From: Cryobacterium sp. Y11
GTDB taxonomy: Bacteria; Actinomycetota; Actinomycetes; Actinomycetales; Microbacteriaceae
Assembly: GCF_002929535.1 (NCBI RefSeq)
Contig: NZ_PJJO01000061.1
Coordinates: 495,902-559,901 of the forward strand
DNA: 64,000 nt
Reading direction: 5' to 3'
Under the pieces are notes generated by a model, which had not been told where the DNA came from, did not search any database, and saw only the letters and a program-made list of their open reading frames with translations. A program made the position numbers and the translations under genes. Below, one piece after another: positions 49,459 to 58,803 of the stretch. Position 1 is the stretch's first letter. Each line of letters opens with the position of its first letter.

Positions 49459-51846
49459 CTAGCGGCGTAGGCGGAGCCAGAGTCCGGCTAGGGGCGGCAG
49501 GGTTATGGTCGCGGCGGCTGGGCGACCGGCCCAGGGCTCGTTGTACGCCTCGACGCTGCCCTGGTTGCCCACGCCGGAGCCGCCGAAGTCGGCGGCATCC
49601 GTGTTGAGAATTTCTTCCCACTGTCCGGCAAATGGCAGGCCTACCCGGTAGTCGGTGTGCGGGTGGCCGGCGAAGTTGAAGAAGCAGGCCACCGGAACAC
49701 CGTGGTTGTCCCAGCGCAGAAACGACACGACGTTTTGGCTGGCGGCGCCGGCGTCGAGAATTTCGAAACCGCCCGGGTCGTTGTCCCGGCTCCACAGGCT
49801 TGCGTTGTCGCGATACACCCGGTTGAGCTGGCCGACCAGGTTGAACAGGCCCCGGTGCGCCGGCTGGTCGAGCATCCACCAGTCAAGGCCCCGCGCTTCG
49901 CTCCACTCCGAGCGCTGCCCGAATTCGCTGCCCATGAACAGAAGCTGCTTGCCCGGGTGCGCCCACATGAACGAGAGATAGGCACGCACGTTGGCCAGCT
50001 GCTGCCAGGAGTCGCCAGGCATCTTCGCGACCAGGGCGCCCTTGCCGTGCACGACCTCGTCGTGGCTGATCGGCAGCAGAAAATTCTCGCTGAATGCATA
50101 GATGAACGAAAACGTGATGTCGTTGTGGTGGTACGACCGGTACATCGGGTCGACGTGCATGTACTCGAGCGAGTCGTGCATCCAGCCCATGTTCCACTTG
50201 AACCCGAAACCGAGCCCGCCACCGCTGGTCGGAGCCGTCACCCCGCCCCAGTTGGTCGATTCCTCCGCAATCATGATGGTGCCGGGATTGCGCTTGTACG
50301 CCGTCGCCGTGATCTCTTGCAGCAGGCTGATCGCCTCAAGGTTCTCGTTGCCGCCGTACTGGTTCGGCTCCCACTGGCCGTCTTCTCGGGAATAGTCGAG
50401 GTAGAGCATCGAGGCGACGGCATCGACGCGCAGCGCGTCGATGTGAAATTCTTCGAGCCAGTACAGGGCGTTGGCGACCAGAAAGTTGCGCACCTGCATC
50501 TGACCGAAATCGAAAATGTAGGTGCCCCAGTCCAGCTGTTCGCCCCGGCGCGGGTCCGGGTGCTCGTAGAGCGCCTGGCCGTCAAAGCGGGCGAGGGCAA
50601 AGTCGTCCTTCGGAAAGTGCCCCGGTACCCAGTCCATGATGACGCCGATGCCGGCCTGGTGCAGCCGGTCGATCAGGTAACGCAGGTCGTCCGGTGAGCC
50701 GAAACGGCTGGTCGGCGCGTAATAGCCACTGACTTGATAGCCCCAGGAGCCGCCAAACGGATGCTCAGAAAGGGGCATGAATTCCACGTGCGTGAAGCTG
50801 AGTTCGTTCAGATAACCAACCAACTCATCCGCGAGGTCCCGATAGCCGAGCCCGGGCCGCCAGGAACCCACGTGCATCTCGTAGATGCTCATGGCCTGGT
50901 TGTGCGGATCGTTGGCGACGCGGTTAGCCAGCCAGGCAGCATCCGCCCATTCGTAGTTCGACGCGGTGACGACCGACGCCGTCTGCGGTGGAACCTCGGC
51001 GAGGCGGGCCATCGGGTCGGCCTTTTCGACCCAGGCGCCGGACTGCGCGAGCAGCTGGAACTTGTAGTTGGTGCCGAGTTCCAGTCCCGGAATGAACAGT
51101 TCCCAGACGCCGGTGGTGCCCATGTTGCGCATGGCGTGAGTGACACCATTCCAACCATTGAAGTCGCCAATGACGCGTGCGGCCCGTGCGTGCGGGGCCC
51201 AGACGGCAAACGAGGTGCCGATGGATGCGACCGCAATGCCCTGGTGCTGACGGTGGTGTGCTCCCAAAACGTCCCACAGGCGTTCGTGACGGCCCTCGCC
51301 GATCAGGTGCAGGTCCAGTTCGCCGAGGGTGGGAATGAAGCGGTATGGGTCGTCGCAGATCCACGATGGCGCGTCCTGGTAGCGGGCCTCGATCGTGTAG
51401 TCGCTGAGCCCGACGGTGCTTTCGCCCTGCCAGATACCGTGCGCGAGGTGGGCCAGTTCGACGTGCGAGCCGTTGGCGAGAATCGCGAACACCTCGGTAG
51501 CGAGCGGTCGCAGCGCACGGATGACGACGAGCGAGTCGGACACGCCGGCCAGGTTGGCGAGGTGCTGGCCGAGAATTTCATGCGGGTTGTAGTAGCTGCC
51601 CGCGGCGACGGCCTCGAGCACGTGCTCGGGAATGGGCGCCGGTTCGAGCGGGGCGGCGTGCGGGTGTGTCTTTTTCGCCGTGGTCTTCTTCGGCTGTGCC
51701 TTCGGGGACTGCGCCGCGGGAGACTGTGCCTTCTTGCCGTCGATTTTCTTTGCCTGACCCTTCGTATCCGTGGAGGTGCTCGCGTTCTCGTGCTTGTTGT
51801 GCTTCTGCTTGTCGTGCTTCTTCTTCTTCTTGTCGTGACCGCTCAT
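49459..51846 (-). CDS. glgB: 1,4-alpha-glucan branching enzyme
   Basis: Forms alpha-1,6 branches in glycogen-like glucan, GH13 family; 795 aa. A Lys-, Thr- and Ala-rich lead of about 65 residues precedes the CBM48-type N-domain. The catalytic barrel has the nucleophile in IDALRVDAVASMLYLDYSRE, the acid Glu in TIMIAEESTNW and the third residue in LPISHDEVVHGKG. The ATG at 51846 overlaps the glgE stop as ATGA. In the GlgE pathway it acts on linear glucan made by GlgE. Confidence 0.95.
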   Translation of the reverse strand: MSGHDKKKKKHDKQKHNKHENASTSTDTKGQAKKIDGKKAQSPAAQSPKAQPKKTTAKKTHPHAAPLEPAPIPEHVLEAVAAGSYYNPHEILGQHLANLAGVSDSLVVIRALRPLATEVFAILANGSHVELAHLAHGIWQGESTVGLSDYTIEARYQDAPSWICDDPYRFIPTLGELDLHLIGEGRHERLWDVLGAHHRQHQGIAVASIGTSFAVWAPHARAARVIGDFNGWNGVTHAMRNMGTTGVWELFIPGLELGTNYKFQLLAQSGAWVEKADPMARLAEVPPQTASVVTASNYEWADAAWLANRVANDPHNQAMSIYEMHVGSWRPGLGYRDLADELVGYLNELSFTHVEFMPLSEHPFGGSWGYQVSGYYAPTSRFGSPDDLRYLIDRLHQAGIGVIMDWVPGHFPKDDFALARFDGQALYEHPDPRRGEQLDWGTYIFDFGQMQVRNFLVANALYWLEEFHIDALRVDAVASMLYLDYSREDGQWEPNQYGGNENLEAISLLQEITATAYKRNPGTIMIAEESTNWGGVTAPTSGGGLGFGFKWNMGWMHDSLEYMHVDPMYRSYHHNDITFSFIYAFSENFLLPISHDEVVHGKGALVAKMPGDSWQQLANVRAYLSFMWAHPGKQLLFMGSEFGQRSEWSEARGLDWWMLDQPAHRGLFNLVGQLNRVYRDNASLWSRDNDPGGFEILDAGAASQNVVSFLRWDNHGVPVACFFNFAGHPHTDYRVGLPFAGQWEEILNTDAADFGGSGVGNQGSVEAYNEPWAGRPAAATITLPPLAGLWLRLRR

Positions 51847-53966
51847 GCTCGGGCCGAATTGTGTGGCGTGACGTGCAGAATATGCACCGGCTCCGTAAAG
51901 GCGTCTAGTCGCACGAAGTTGTCGGCCGACCAGGTCCAGGTGGCTCCGGAGACCAGATCGTGCACGTCGAAGCTGTCGCCGCGAATGATGCCGAACCGAG
52001 TGACGTCGAGATGCACGATACTTTCGCGCACGGAGTGCGGGTCGACATTGGCAACGATAATGAGGGCATCCGCTTGACCGGTACCGGTGAATGCGGCATC
52101 GAGATACTTGCTGTAGACCAGAATCGACTCATCGTCACTCGAGTGGATGTCCAGATTGCGCAGCTGAGCCAGCGCCGGATGCTCACTCCGAATGCGATTG
52201 AGCAGCGTGAGGTACGGCGCGAGGGACGTGCCGAGCTCTTCGGCCTTGCTCCAGTCGCGCGGCCGATACTCGTACTTCTCGCTGTCAATGCTCTCCTCGG
52301 CGCCGGGCCGAGCCACGTTTTCGAACAGATCGAAGCCCGCATAGACGCCCCAGCTGGGCGCCGCCGTCGCGGCGAGGGCTGCGCGAATCTTGAAGGCTGC
52401 CGGGCCGCCGAACTGCAGGTATTCGGTGAGAATGTCGGGGGTGTTCACAAACAGGTTGGGGCGAAGGAAATCGGCCGTCGTGGTGGCGAGGCCATCGAAG
52501 AACTCCTCCAGCTCAGTTTTGGTGTTGCGCCAGGTGAAGTACGTGTACGACTGCTGAAAACCCACCTTGCCGAGCGCCTGCATGAGTGCAGGGCGGGTGA
52601 AGGCCTCCGCCAGAAACACCACGTCTGGATCGGTCGCAGTGACCTCAGCGATGAGCCACTCCCAAAAGTCGAGCGGCTTGGTGTGCGGATTATCGACCCG
52701 AAAGATGCGCACGCCGAGGCTGATCCAGTAGCGCAGCAGGCGCAGCGCCTCCGCCCGGATACCGGCCGGATCGTTGTCGAAATTGATCGGGTAGATATCC
52801 TGGTATTTTTTCGGCGGGTTCTCGGCGTAGGCGATGGTGCCGTCGGGCAGGGTCGTGAACCATTCGGGATGCTCCTGCACCCACGGGTGGTCGGGGGAGG
52901 CCTGCAGAGCAAAGTCGAGAGCGACCTCAATGCCGAAGCCAGCGGCCTTTTTAAGAAAAGACGTGAAGTCGGCTACCGTGCCAAGGTCGGGGTGGATGGC
53001 GTCGTGGCCGCCGTCGGCGGAGCCGATCGCCCACGGCGAGCCCGGATCGCCGGGCGCGACAGTGAGTGAGTTGTTCGGCCCCTTACGAAACGCCTGGCCG
53101 ATCGGGTGGATCGGCGGCAGGTAGAGCACGTTGAAGCCCATCGCGGCCACGGCCGGCAGACGCTGGGCCGCGGTGCGGAATGTTCCGCTGGTCCAGCTGC
53201 CGTCACTGTGCCGCACGGCGCCCTCCGAGCGTGGAAAGAATTCGTACCATGCACCTACCCCGGCGCGGGTGCGTTCGACGATGATGCTGCGTTCGGCCGA
53301 GAGCGAAACCAGGCCGGCGAGGGGGTGGGCCGCGATGGCCTGCCGGAGGGCGGCATCCGCTGCTGCCAGCAAACGAACGGCAACGGGCTTGCCGGTGTCG
53401 GCGATGGTGGCCGCTGCCGCCTGAAACAGGCGTCGTTCCTTCATCGGCCTAGCCTTATCAGCGCCGGCTTGCTGCAACAGTCCGGCGCCGATGCTGAACA
53501 TGAGCTCGGTGTCGATGCCGGCTGGAACCTTGATCAGGGCGTTGTGTTCCCAGGTGGCGAAGTCGTCGGCGTATGCACGCACCCGATAGGTCCAGTGGCC
53601 GGCAGTGCCGAGTTGCACGATGGTGCTATACCGGTCATTGTCGTCGGCCTGCGGCAGCATCGGATGCCGCGTCGTGCTGCCGTCGGGAGCCGTGAGCTGG
53701 AGGTCGACGCCGATCAGGTCGTGGCCCTCCCGAAAAGCGGTCGCACCGAACGGTACGACCTCGCCGGCGAAGGCGCGCACCGGCCAGAGGTTGTCGTTCA
53801 GCTGGGGAGACAGGTCGAGCACGGGGATCCGGCCAACGGATGCCCGGTTGCCCGACACGGGTTCAACGTCAGCTATAGGCGACGTGCGAGTGGATGCGCC
53901 GGCTCGGCTGCTGCTACTCCTCGCTGCTGTCGGCGGGATCGTCTTTTTTGCTGCTGTCTTGGCCAC
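51843..53966 (-). CDS. glgE: Maltose-1-phosphate maltosyltransferase GlgE
   Basis: Transfers maltose from maltose-1-phosphate to alpha-glucan chains (GH13_3); 707 aa. Landmarks: GRIPVLDLSPQLNDNLWPVRAFAGE, YEFFPRSEG, the nucleophile region GVRIFRVDNPHTKPLDFWEW, the acid FLAEAFTRPA and EKYEYRPRDW. GTG 53966 is chosen because TACGGT lies exactly 6 nt upstream; a longer frame back to 54029 has no family similarity. The lead of about 45 residues is Ala/Ser/Thr-rich. Divergent from glgP; glgB is coupled downstream. Confidence 0.94.
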   Translation of the reverse strand: MAKTAAKKTIPPTAARSSSSRAGASTRTSPIADVEPVSGNRASVGRIPVLDLSPQLNDNLWPVRAFAGEVVPFGATAFREGHDLIGVDLQLTAPDGSTTRHPMLPQADDNDRYSTIVQLGTAGHWTYRVRAYADDFATWEHNALIKVPAGIDTELMFSIGAGLLQQAGADKARPMKERRLFQAAAATIADTGKPVAVRLLAAADAALRQAIAAHPLAGLVSLSAERSIIVERTRAGVGAWYEFFPRSEGAVRHSDGSWTSGTFRTAAQRLPAVAAMGFNVLYLPPIHPIGQAFRKGPNNSLTVAPGDPGSPWAIGSADGGHDAIHPDLGTVADFTSFLKKAAGFGIEVALDFALQASPDHPWVQEHPEWFTTLPDGTIAYAENPPKKYQDIYPINFDNDPAGIRAEALRLLRYWISLGVRIFRVDNPHTKPLDFWEWLIAEVTATDPDVVFLAEAFTRPALMQALGKVGFQQSYTYFTWRNTKTELEEFFDGLATTTADFLRPNLFVNTPDILTEYLQFGGPAAFKIRAALAATAAPSWGVYAGFDLFENVARPGAEESIDSEKYEYRPRDWSKAEELGTSLAPYLTLLNRIRSEHPALAQLRNLDIHSSDDESILVYSKYLDAAFTGTGQADALIIVANVDPHSVRESIVHLDVTRFGIIRGDSFDVHDLVSGATWTWSADNFVRLDAFTEPVHILHVTPHNSARA

Positions 53967-53972
53967 AGAACG

Positions 53973-53978
53973 ACCGTA
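53973..53978 (-). promoter_or_regulatory. -10 box of glgE (leaderless layout)
   Basis: TACGGT on the minus strand lies exactly 6 nt before the GTG at 53966. Confidence 0.55.
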
Positions 53979-54039
53979 GCGTGAAAGAGTGGCCGTGACT
54001 CCCGCATTGGCGTGTTGCGTAATTCTCACACGGCACCCC

Positions 54040-54045
54040 TAAGGT
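54040..54045 (+). promoter_or_regulatory. -10 box of glgP (leaderless layout)
   Basis: TAAGGT lies 7 nt before the GTG at 54053; no ribosome site is present. Confidence 0.5.
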
Positions 54046-54052
54046 TGACCTC

Positions 54053-56632
54053 GTGAAGGCCATCCGCAAATTTACCGTCCGCGCCGTCCTCCCCGAGCCC
54101 CTCGCCGCTCTTGATGAACTGGCTGGCAACCTCCGATGGTCGTGGCACGAGCCAACTCGACAGCTGTTCGAGCGTATTGCCCCCGAGCTGTGGCGCGAGA
54201 TCGGCACCGATCCGGTTGCCCTGCTTGGCGCGGTTGATCCGCGCCGCCTCGATGAACTTGCGCAGGACCACGACTATGTGGCCGAGGTGAACGCCACCCG
54301 CGACGCACTGCGCGATTACCTTGAGCAGCCGCGCTGGTATCAGAGCCTTGAGGGGGAGAAACCCGCCGCAATCGCGTACTTCTCGCCGGAATTCGGCATT
54401 GCCGCCGCCCTGCCGCAGTACTCGGGTGGCCTGGGAATTCTCGCCGGCGACCACCTCAAGAGCGCCTCAGACCTGGGCCTGCCGCTCGTCGGTGTCGGGT
54501 TGTTCTACCGGGCCGGCTACTTCAGCCAGGCCATCTCGCCCGACGGCTGGCAGATGGAAAGCTACCCGCTGCTCGACCCGGATGGGCTGCCGCTGGCCGT
54601 GCTGCGCCGTGCCGACGGCTCCGCCGTGCAAGTTTCGCTCGCCCTTCCCGACGACCGCACCCTGCATGCCCGGGTCTGGCAGGCCAAGGTGGGTCGGGTT
54701 CGGCTGCTGCTGCTCGACGCTGACATTCCCGAAAACGCCGATGACCTGCGCCTGGTCACGGATCGCCTGTACGGCGGTGGTGGCGAACACCGCTTATTGC
54801 AGGAACTCCTGCTCGGCATCGGCGGCGCCCGCGCCGTGAAGCTGTGGAGCACCCTGCTCGGACTTCCCGAACCCGAGGTGTTCCACACCAACGAGGGCCA
54901 CGCCGGTTTTCTCGGCTTCGAGCGCATCTCGAGCCTGATCGGCGAGGGCTTGAGCTTTCAGGAAGCCCTCCAGGTGGCCCGCGCCGGAACCGTCTTCACG
55001 ACCCACACCCCGGTCGCGGCCGGTATTGACCGGTTTGATCGCTCGCTCGTGCACCGCTATTTTGCTACCGATCTGCTGCCCGGCGTCGACGTGGAGGATC
55101 TGCTCGCCCTCGGTGCGGAGGGTTACGCCGGCGGCTCCTCCGAGGTGTTTAACATGGCGATTATGGGTCTGCGCCTGGGCCAGCACGCCAACGGAGTGTC
55201 GACCCTGCACGGTGAGGTCAGCCGTAAAATGTTCAACGGGCTCTGGCCTGGCTTTGATTCAGCGGATGTCCCGATCACCTCGATCACGAACGGTGTGCAC
55301 GCTCCGAGCTGGACGGACCCGGCACTCAAAAGCCTCGCCAGCAGCAAACTCGGCACGAGCGACACGTCAACGGCCAACTGGGCCTCCAGCGAGGTCTCCG
55401 ACCAGGACCTGTGGTCGGTGAGGGGCCAGATGCGCCAACAATTTGTTGAGGACGCTCGCCGGCGCCTGCTGAACGCCTGGCGCGACCAGAACCCGGGTGG
55501 CATCGCCCCGGCCTGGATCGGACGGGTCTTCGACCCGAACGTGTTGACCATCGGGTTCGCCCGACGCGTTCCCACCTACAAGCGCCTCACCCTGATGCTG
55601 CACGACCCGGAACGCTTGCGTTCCCTGCTGCTGCACCCGGAGCATCCGATTCAGATCGTCATCGCGGGCAAGTCGCACCCCGCAGACGAAGAGGGCAAGC
55701 GGCTGATCCAGCAGATCGTTCAATTCGCCGCCGACCCGGCGCTCCGCGGCCGCATCGCGTTTCTGCCCGACTACAACATCGCGATGGCCCAGCTGATGTA
55801 TCCGGGAACGGACGTCTGGCTCAACAATCCGCTACGCCCGCTCGAAGCCTGCGGCACGAGCGGCATGAAGGCTGCCCTGAACGGTGCGCTCAACCTGTCG
55901 ATCCTCGACGGTTGGTGGCCGGAATATTACGATGGCAAGAACGGCTGGGCGATTCCCTCTGCCGATTCTGCCGGGGACGCCGCCGAACGCGACCGGGTCG
56001 AAGCCGACGCGCTGTACGAGTTGATCGAACACCAGGTGGCGCCGATGTTCTATGAACGTAATGGCGACGACGTGCCGGAGCGGTGGGTCTCCAATATTCG
56101 ACACACCCTCTCCACCTTGTCGCCGCAGCTCTCCGCCGACCGCATGGTGAGCGAATACGTGCAGCGGCTGTATCGCCCGGCCGGCCACTTTGAGGCGCTA
56201 ATGTCGGCCAACAATTACCGGGCGGCCCGCGAACTCGCCGCCTGGAAGGGCAAGATCGTCTCCGCCTGGCCGCAGGTCGCCGTCACCCATGTGGAATCCG
56301 GCGGGGTGTCAGCGGTGCCAGAGGTCGGCGACGACCTGCACCTGCGGGCGCACGTGCAGCTGAACGGGCTCTCCGCCGACGATGTGACCGTCGAGGTCGT
56401 CTACGGCAAGAGCCTCGGCACCGACGAACTGCGCGATGTGGCCATTGCGGCTCTCGCGCCGGCGCCGGCGCCGGCGCAGGTTAAAGCAGCACCGGCCGGC
56501 GGCGCCACCCTGTTCACCGGCACGGTCGAACTCGACCGCGCTGGGACTTTTGGGTACACCGTGCGGGTTGTACCCAAGAACGCGCTTCTGATTAGCCCCG
56601 CCGAAATGGGCCTGGTCGCCGTCGCCAGTTAG
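54053..56632 (+). CDS. glgP: Alpha-glucan (glycogen/maltodextrin) phosphorylase
   Basis: Releases glucose-1-phosphate from alpha-glucan ends with PLP as cofactor; 859 aa, the DUF3417-bearing actinobacterial type (AIRKFTVRAVLPEPLAALDE at the start). Landmarks: FSPEFGIAAALPQYSGGLGILAGD, FHTNEGHAGFL, AITSITNGVHAPSW-like region (PITSITNGVHAPSW) and EACGTSGMKAALNGALNLS near the PLP site. A GCGCC-rich run at about 56455-56480 encodes an Ala-Pro linker before the final beta domain. Divergent from glgE, convergent with glgX (16 nt between stops). Confidence 0.94.
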   Translation: MKAIRKFTVRAVLPEPLAALDELAGNLRWSWHEPTRQLFERIAPELWREIGTDPVALLGAVDPRRLDELAQDHDYVAEVNATRDALRDYLEQPRWYQSLEGEKPAAIAYFSPEFGIAAALPQYSGGLGILAGDHLKSASDLGLPLVGVGLFYRAGYFSQAISPDGWQMESYPLLDPDGLPLAVLRRADGSAVQVSLALPDDRTLHARVWQAKVGRVRLLLLDADIPENADDLRLVTDRLYGGGGEHRLLQELLLGIGGARAVKLWSTLLGLPEPEVFHTNEGHAGFLGFERISSLIGEGLSFQEALQVARAGTVFTTHTPVAAGIDRFDRSLVHRYFATDLLPGVDVEDLLALGAEGYAGGSSEVFNMAIMGLRLGQHANGVSTLHGEVSRKMFNGLWPGFDSADVPITSITNGVHAPSWTDPALKSLASSKLGTSDTSTANWASSEVSDQDLWSVRGQMRQQFVEDARRRLLNAWRDQNPGGIAPAWIGRVFDPNVLTIGFARRVPTYKRLTLMLHDPERLRSLLLHPEHPIQIVIAGKSHPADEEGKRLIQQIVQFAADPALRGRIAFLPDYNIAMAQLMYPGTDVWLNNPLRPLEACGTSGMKAALNGALNLSILDGWWPEYYDGKNGWAIPSADSAGDAAERDRVEADALYELIEHQVAPMFYERNGDDVPERWVSNIRHTLSTLSPQLSADRMVSEYVQRLYRPAGHFEALMSANNYRAARELAAWKGKIVSAWPQVAVTHVESGGVSAVPEVGDDLHLRAHVQLNGLSADDVTVEVVYGKSLGTDELRDVAIAALAPAPAPAQVKAAPAGGATLFTGTVELDRAGTFGYTVRVVPKNALLISPAEMGLVAVAS

Positions 56633-56648
56633 GCGGTGGGTCCGGCGG

Positions 56649-58745
56649 CTAGGAGCGCCGGGCGCTGCTGCGCGGTACTGCGGTGAGCGGCACTGTCGCG
56701 CCGTGCGCGCGCATCAGCTGCATCGAGGCGCCGGGCACGACCAAGGCAGTGCCGGGCGCGTGCTCGATGACCGCGTCGCGCAGATCATCGTGACTGGAAT
56801 CCCACAGCAGCGTGTAGCCATCCACTCCCTCGTGCCGTGGCAGGGTGACGGTTTCATTCTGCTCCCGCGCGTTCACGACAAGCAGGATGCGGTTGAAGGT
56901 CTCGTGCTCCGGCGTGGACGCCGCCATGTACTGCAGCGTGCGCTCGCTCGGTGAATTCCAGGCATCACCCTGCAGGGCTTCACCGGCGATGTTGTACCAG
57001 TCCAGCTGGCTCGCGCTCGGGGTCGTCTCGCCGAATCGACCGAAACGCACCGGTCGCAGCGCTGGGTTCTCCCGGCGCAGCTGCAACAACCGTCTGGTGA
57101 CCCGGTGCAGGTCGTGCTGCCAGTCGTCGAAGTTCCAGTTGAGCCAGGTCAGCTCACTGTCCTGGCAGTAGGCGTTGTTGTTGCCGCGCTGGCTGCGCCC
57201 GAACTCGTCGCCGGCGGTGAGCATGGGGATGCCGGCCGAGAGGAGCAGCGTACCGAGCAGATTGCGCATGGCCTTCCGCCGGGTTGCCAGAATTGCCACG
57301 TCGCGGGTTGGACCCTCGACGCCGTGATTATAGGAGCTGTTCTTATCGGTGCCGTCGCGGTTCGACTCCCCGTTGCCGAGGTTGTGTTTGGTGTTGTACG
57401 CGGTCAGGTCGGCGAGCGTGAACCCGTCGTGCGCGGTAATGAAGTTGAGGGAGGCGAGGGGGCCGCGTTCATTGGCGAACGTGTTCGACGAACCGGCGAC
57501 CCGGGTTGCGAAGCGCCCGATGCCGCTGCCGGCTGTGCCCGTGTGGCGCAGGCTTTGCATGTCCGAGAGCCAGAAGTCGCGGATTCGGTCGCGATAGCCA
57601 TCGTTCCACTCGGTCCAGCCGGGCGCGAAGTTGCCTGTTTGCCAGCCGCCCTGGCCGACATCCCAGGGCTCGGCAATGAGCTTGACCCCGGCAAGCTCCG
57701 GGTCGTCACGAATTTGCCGAAGAAGCGGATGCTCCGGATCGTAGACGACGCCGGCGTCGCGCCCGAGCGTCGCGGCCAGATCGAACCGGAACCCGTCGAT
57801 CTGCACCTCATTGGCCCAGTAGCGCAGCGAATCCAGCACAAGCCGTTGGGGCACGTCGTGGCTGAAGTCGACGGTGTTGCCGCAGCCTGTCACGTCGATG
57901 TAAGCACCGGACTCGTCCTGCCGGTAGTAGGCAGCGTTGTCGATGCCGCGCAGGCTCGTGACCGGTCCGTTGCGACCCTCCTCGGCCGTGTGGTTGTAGA
58001 CGACATCGAGGATGACCTCGAGCCCCGCCTCGTGCAGCAGCTTGACCATGCCCTTGAACTCGCGCAGCACAGCCTCCGGGCCGGCCGACTGCGCCGCCTG
58101 GGTGGCATAGTCGGCGTGCGGCGTGAAAAAGTTGAGGGTGTTGTAGCCCCAGTAGTTGATCAGGCCCTGTTTGATCAGACGCTGTTCCGACACAAAGGCC
58201 TGCACCGGCAATAATTCGATCGCGGTGACGCCCAGGTCAGTGAGATAGGCGATGGTCGATTCGTGGGCAAGTCCGGCGTAGGTTCCACGCAGCGCCGCCG
58301 GCACCAGCGGATTCAGCCGGCTGATGCCCCGTACGTGCGCCTCGTAGACGACGGTGTGATCGAGCAGGGTCGCCGGTTTGGTGGCACCGTTCCAATCGAA
58401 CGCGTCGTCAACGACCGAGGACTGCCAGAGACCGGCACCGACCCGAACCAAACCCCGCGAATACGGTTCGATCAGGGTTTTCTCTGGATGAAAGGAGTTT
58501 TTGGGGCTGGCAGGACCGGACACGCGAATGCCATAGCGGCGTCCGGGGGACAGTGTGCGGGACTTGCCAGACCAGACTCCGTGCACGTCCTTGGTCATCG
58601 GCACGCTCTTGATGATCCAGTTCGGGTCAGTGTCATCGAACAGACACAGGTCCATGGCGTCGGCGTGTTCAGCCCAGACGCGCAGTTCACCACCGGCGCT
58701 CGTCAGGTGTACGCCGAGATTACGCAGGGGGTCGGCGGAACTCAT
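56649..58745 (-). CDS. glgX: Glycogen debranching enzyme GlgX
   Basis: GH13 isoamylase-type enzyme that hydrolyses alpha-1,6 branches in phosphorylase-limited glycogen; 698 aa. CBM48 N-domain, then VIYDVVYNHT-type motif (LDVVYNHTAEEG), nucleophile IDGFRFDLAATLGRD, acid KLIAEPWDVG and FITAHDGFTLADL. ATG 58745 has TACTCT 7 nt upstream. It can also belong to trehalose (TreX) systems, but treY and treZ are not in this window, so the glycogen role is preferred. Confidence 0.92.
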   Translation of the reverse strand: MSSADPLRNLGVHLTSAGGELRVWAEHADAMDLCLFDDTDPNWIIKSVPMTKDVHGVWSGKSRTLSPGRRYGIRVSGPASPKNSFHPEKTLIEPYSRGLVRVGAGLWQSSVVDDAFDWNGATKPATLLDHTVVYEAHVRGISRLNPLVPAALRGTYAGLAHESTIAYLTDLGVTAIELLPVQAFVSEQRLIKQGLINYWGYNTLNFFTPHADYATQAAQSAGPEAVLREFKGMVKLLHEAGLEVILDVVYNHTAEEGRNGPVTSLRGIDNAAYYRQDESGAYIDVTGCGNTVDFSHDVPQRLVLDSLRYWANEVQIDGFRFDLAATLGRDAGVVYDPEHPLLRQIRDDPELAGVKLIAEPWDVGQGGWQTGNFAPGWTEWNDGYRDRIRDFWLSDMQSLRHTGTAGSGIGRFATRVAGSSNTFANERGPLASLNFITAHDGFTLADLTAYNTKHNLGNGESNRDGTDKNSSYNHGVEGPTRDVAILATRRKAMRNLLGTLLLSAGIPMLTAGDEFGRSQRGNNNAYCQDSELTWLNWNFDDWQHDLHRVTRRLLQLRRENPALRPVRFGRFGETTPSASQLDWYNIAGEALQGDAWNSPSERTLQYMAASTPEHETFNRILLVVNAREQNETVTLPRHEGVDGYTLLWDSSHDDLRDAVIEHAPGTALVVPGASMQLMRAHGATVPLTAVPRSSARRS

Positions 58746-58752
58746 GAGTTCA

Positions 58753-58758
58753 AGAGTA
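58753..58758 (-). promoter_or_regulatory. -10 box of glgX (leaderless layout)
   Basis: TACTCT on the minus strand lies 7 nt before the ATG at 58745. Confidence 0.45.
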
Positions 58759-58790
58759 AGCCGTGATGACTACCGGCATCCGCTCATCTG

Positions 58791-58796
58791 TAAAAT
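58791..58796 (+). promoter_or_regulatory. -10 box of the cysteine desulfurase gene (leaderless layout)
   Basis: TAAAAT lies 7 nt before the ATG at 58804. The adjacent GGAGGG is too close to the ATG to act as a ribosome site. Confidence 0.5.
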
Positions 58797-58803
58797 GGAG
58801 GGC

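Noticed and set aside
56455..56480. GCGCCG-type simple repeat in glgP
   Set aside because: Encodes an Ala-Pro linker and is ordinary low complexity at this GC content.
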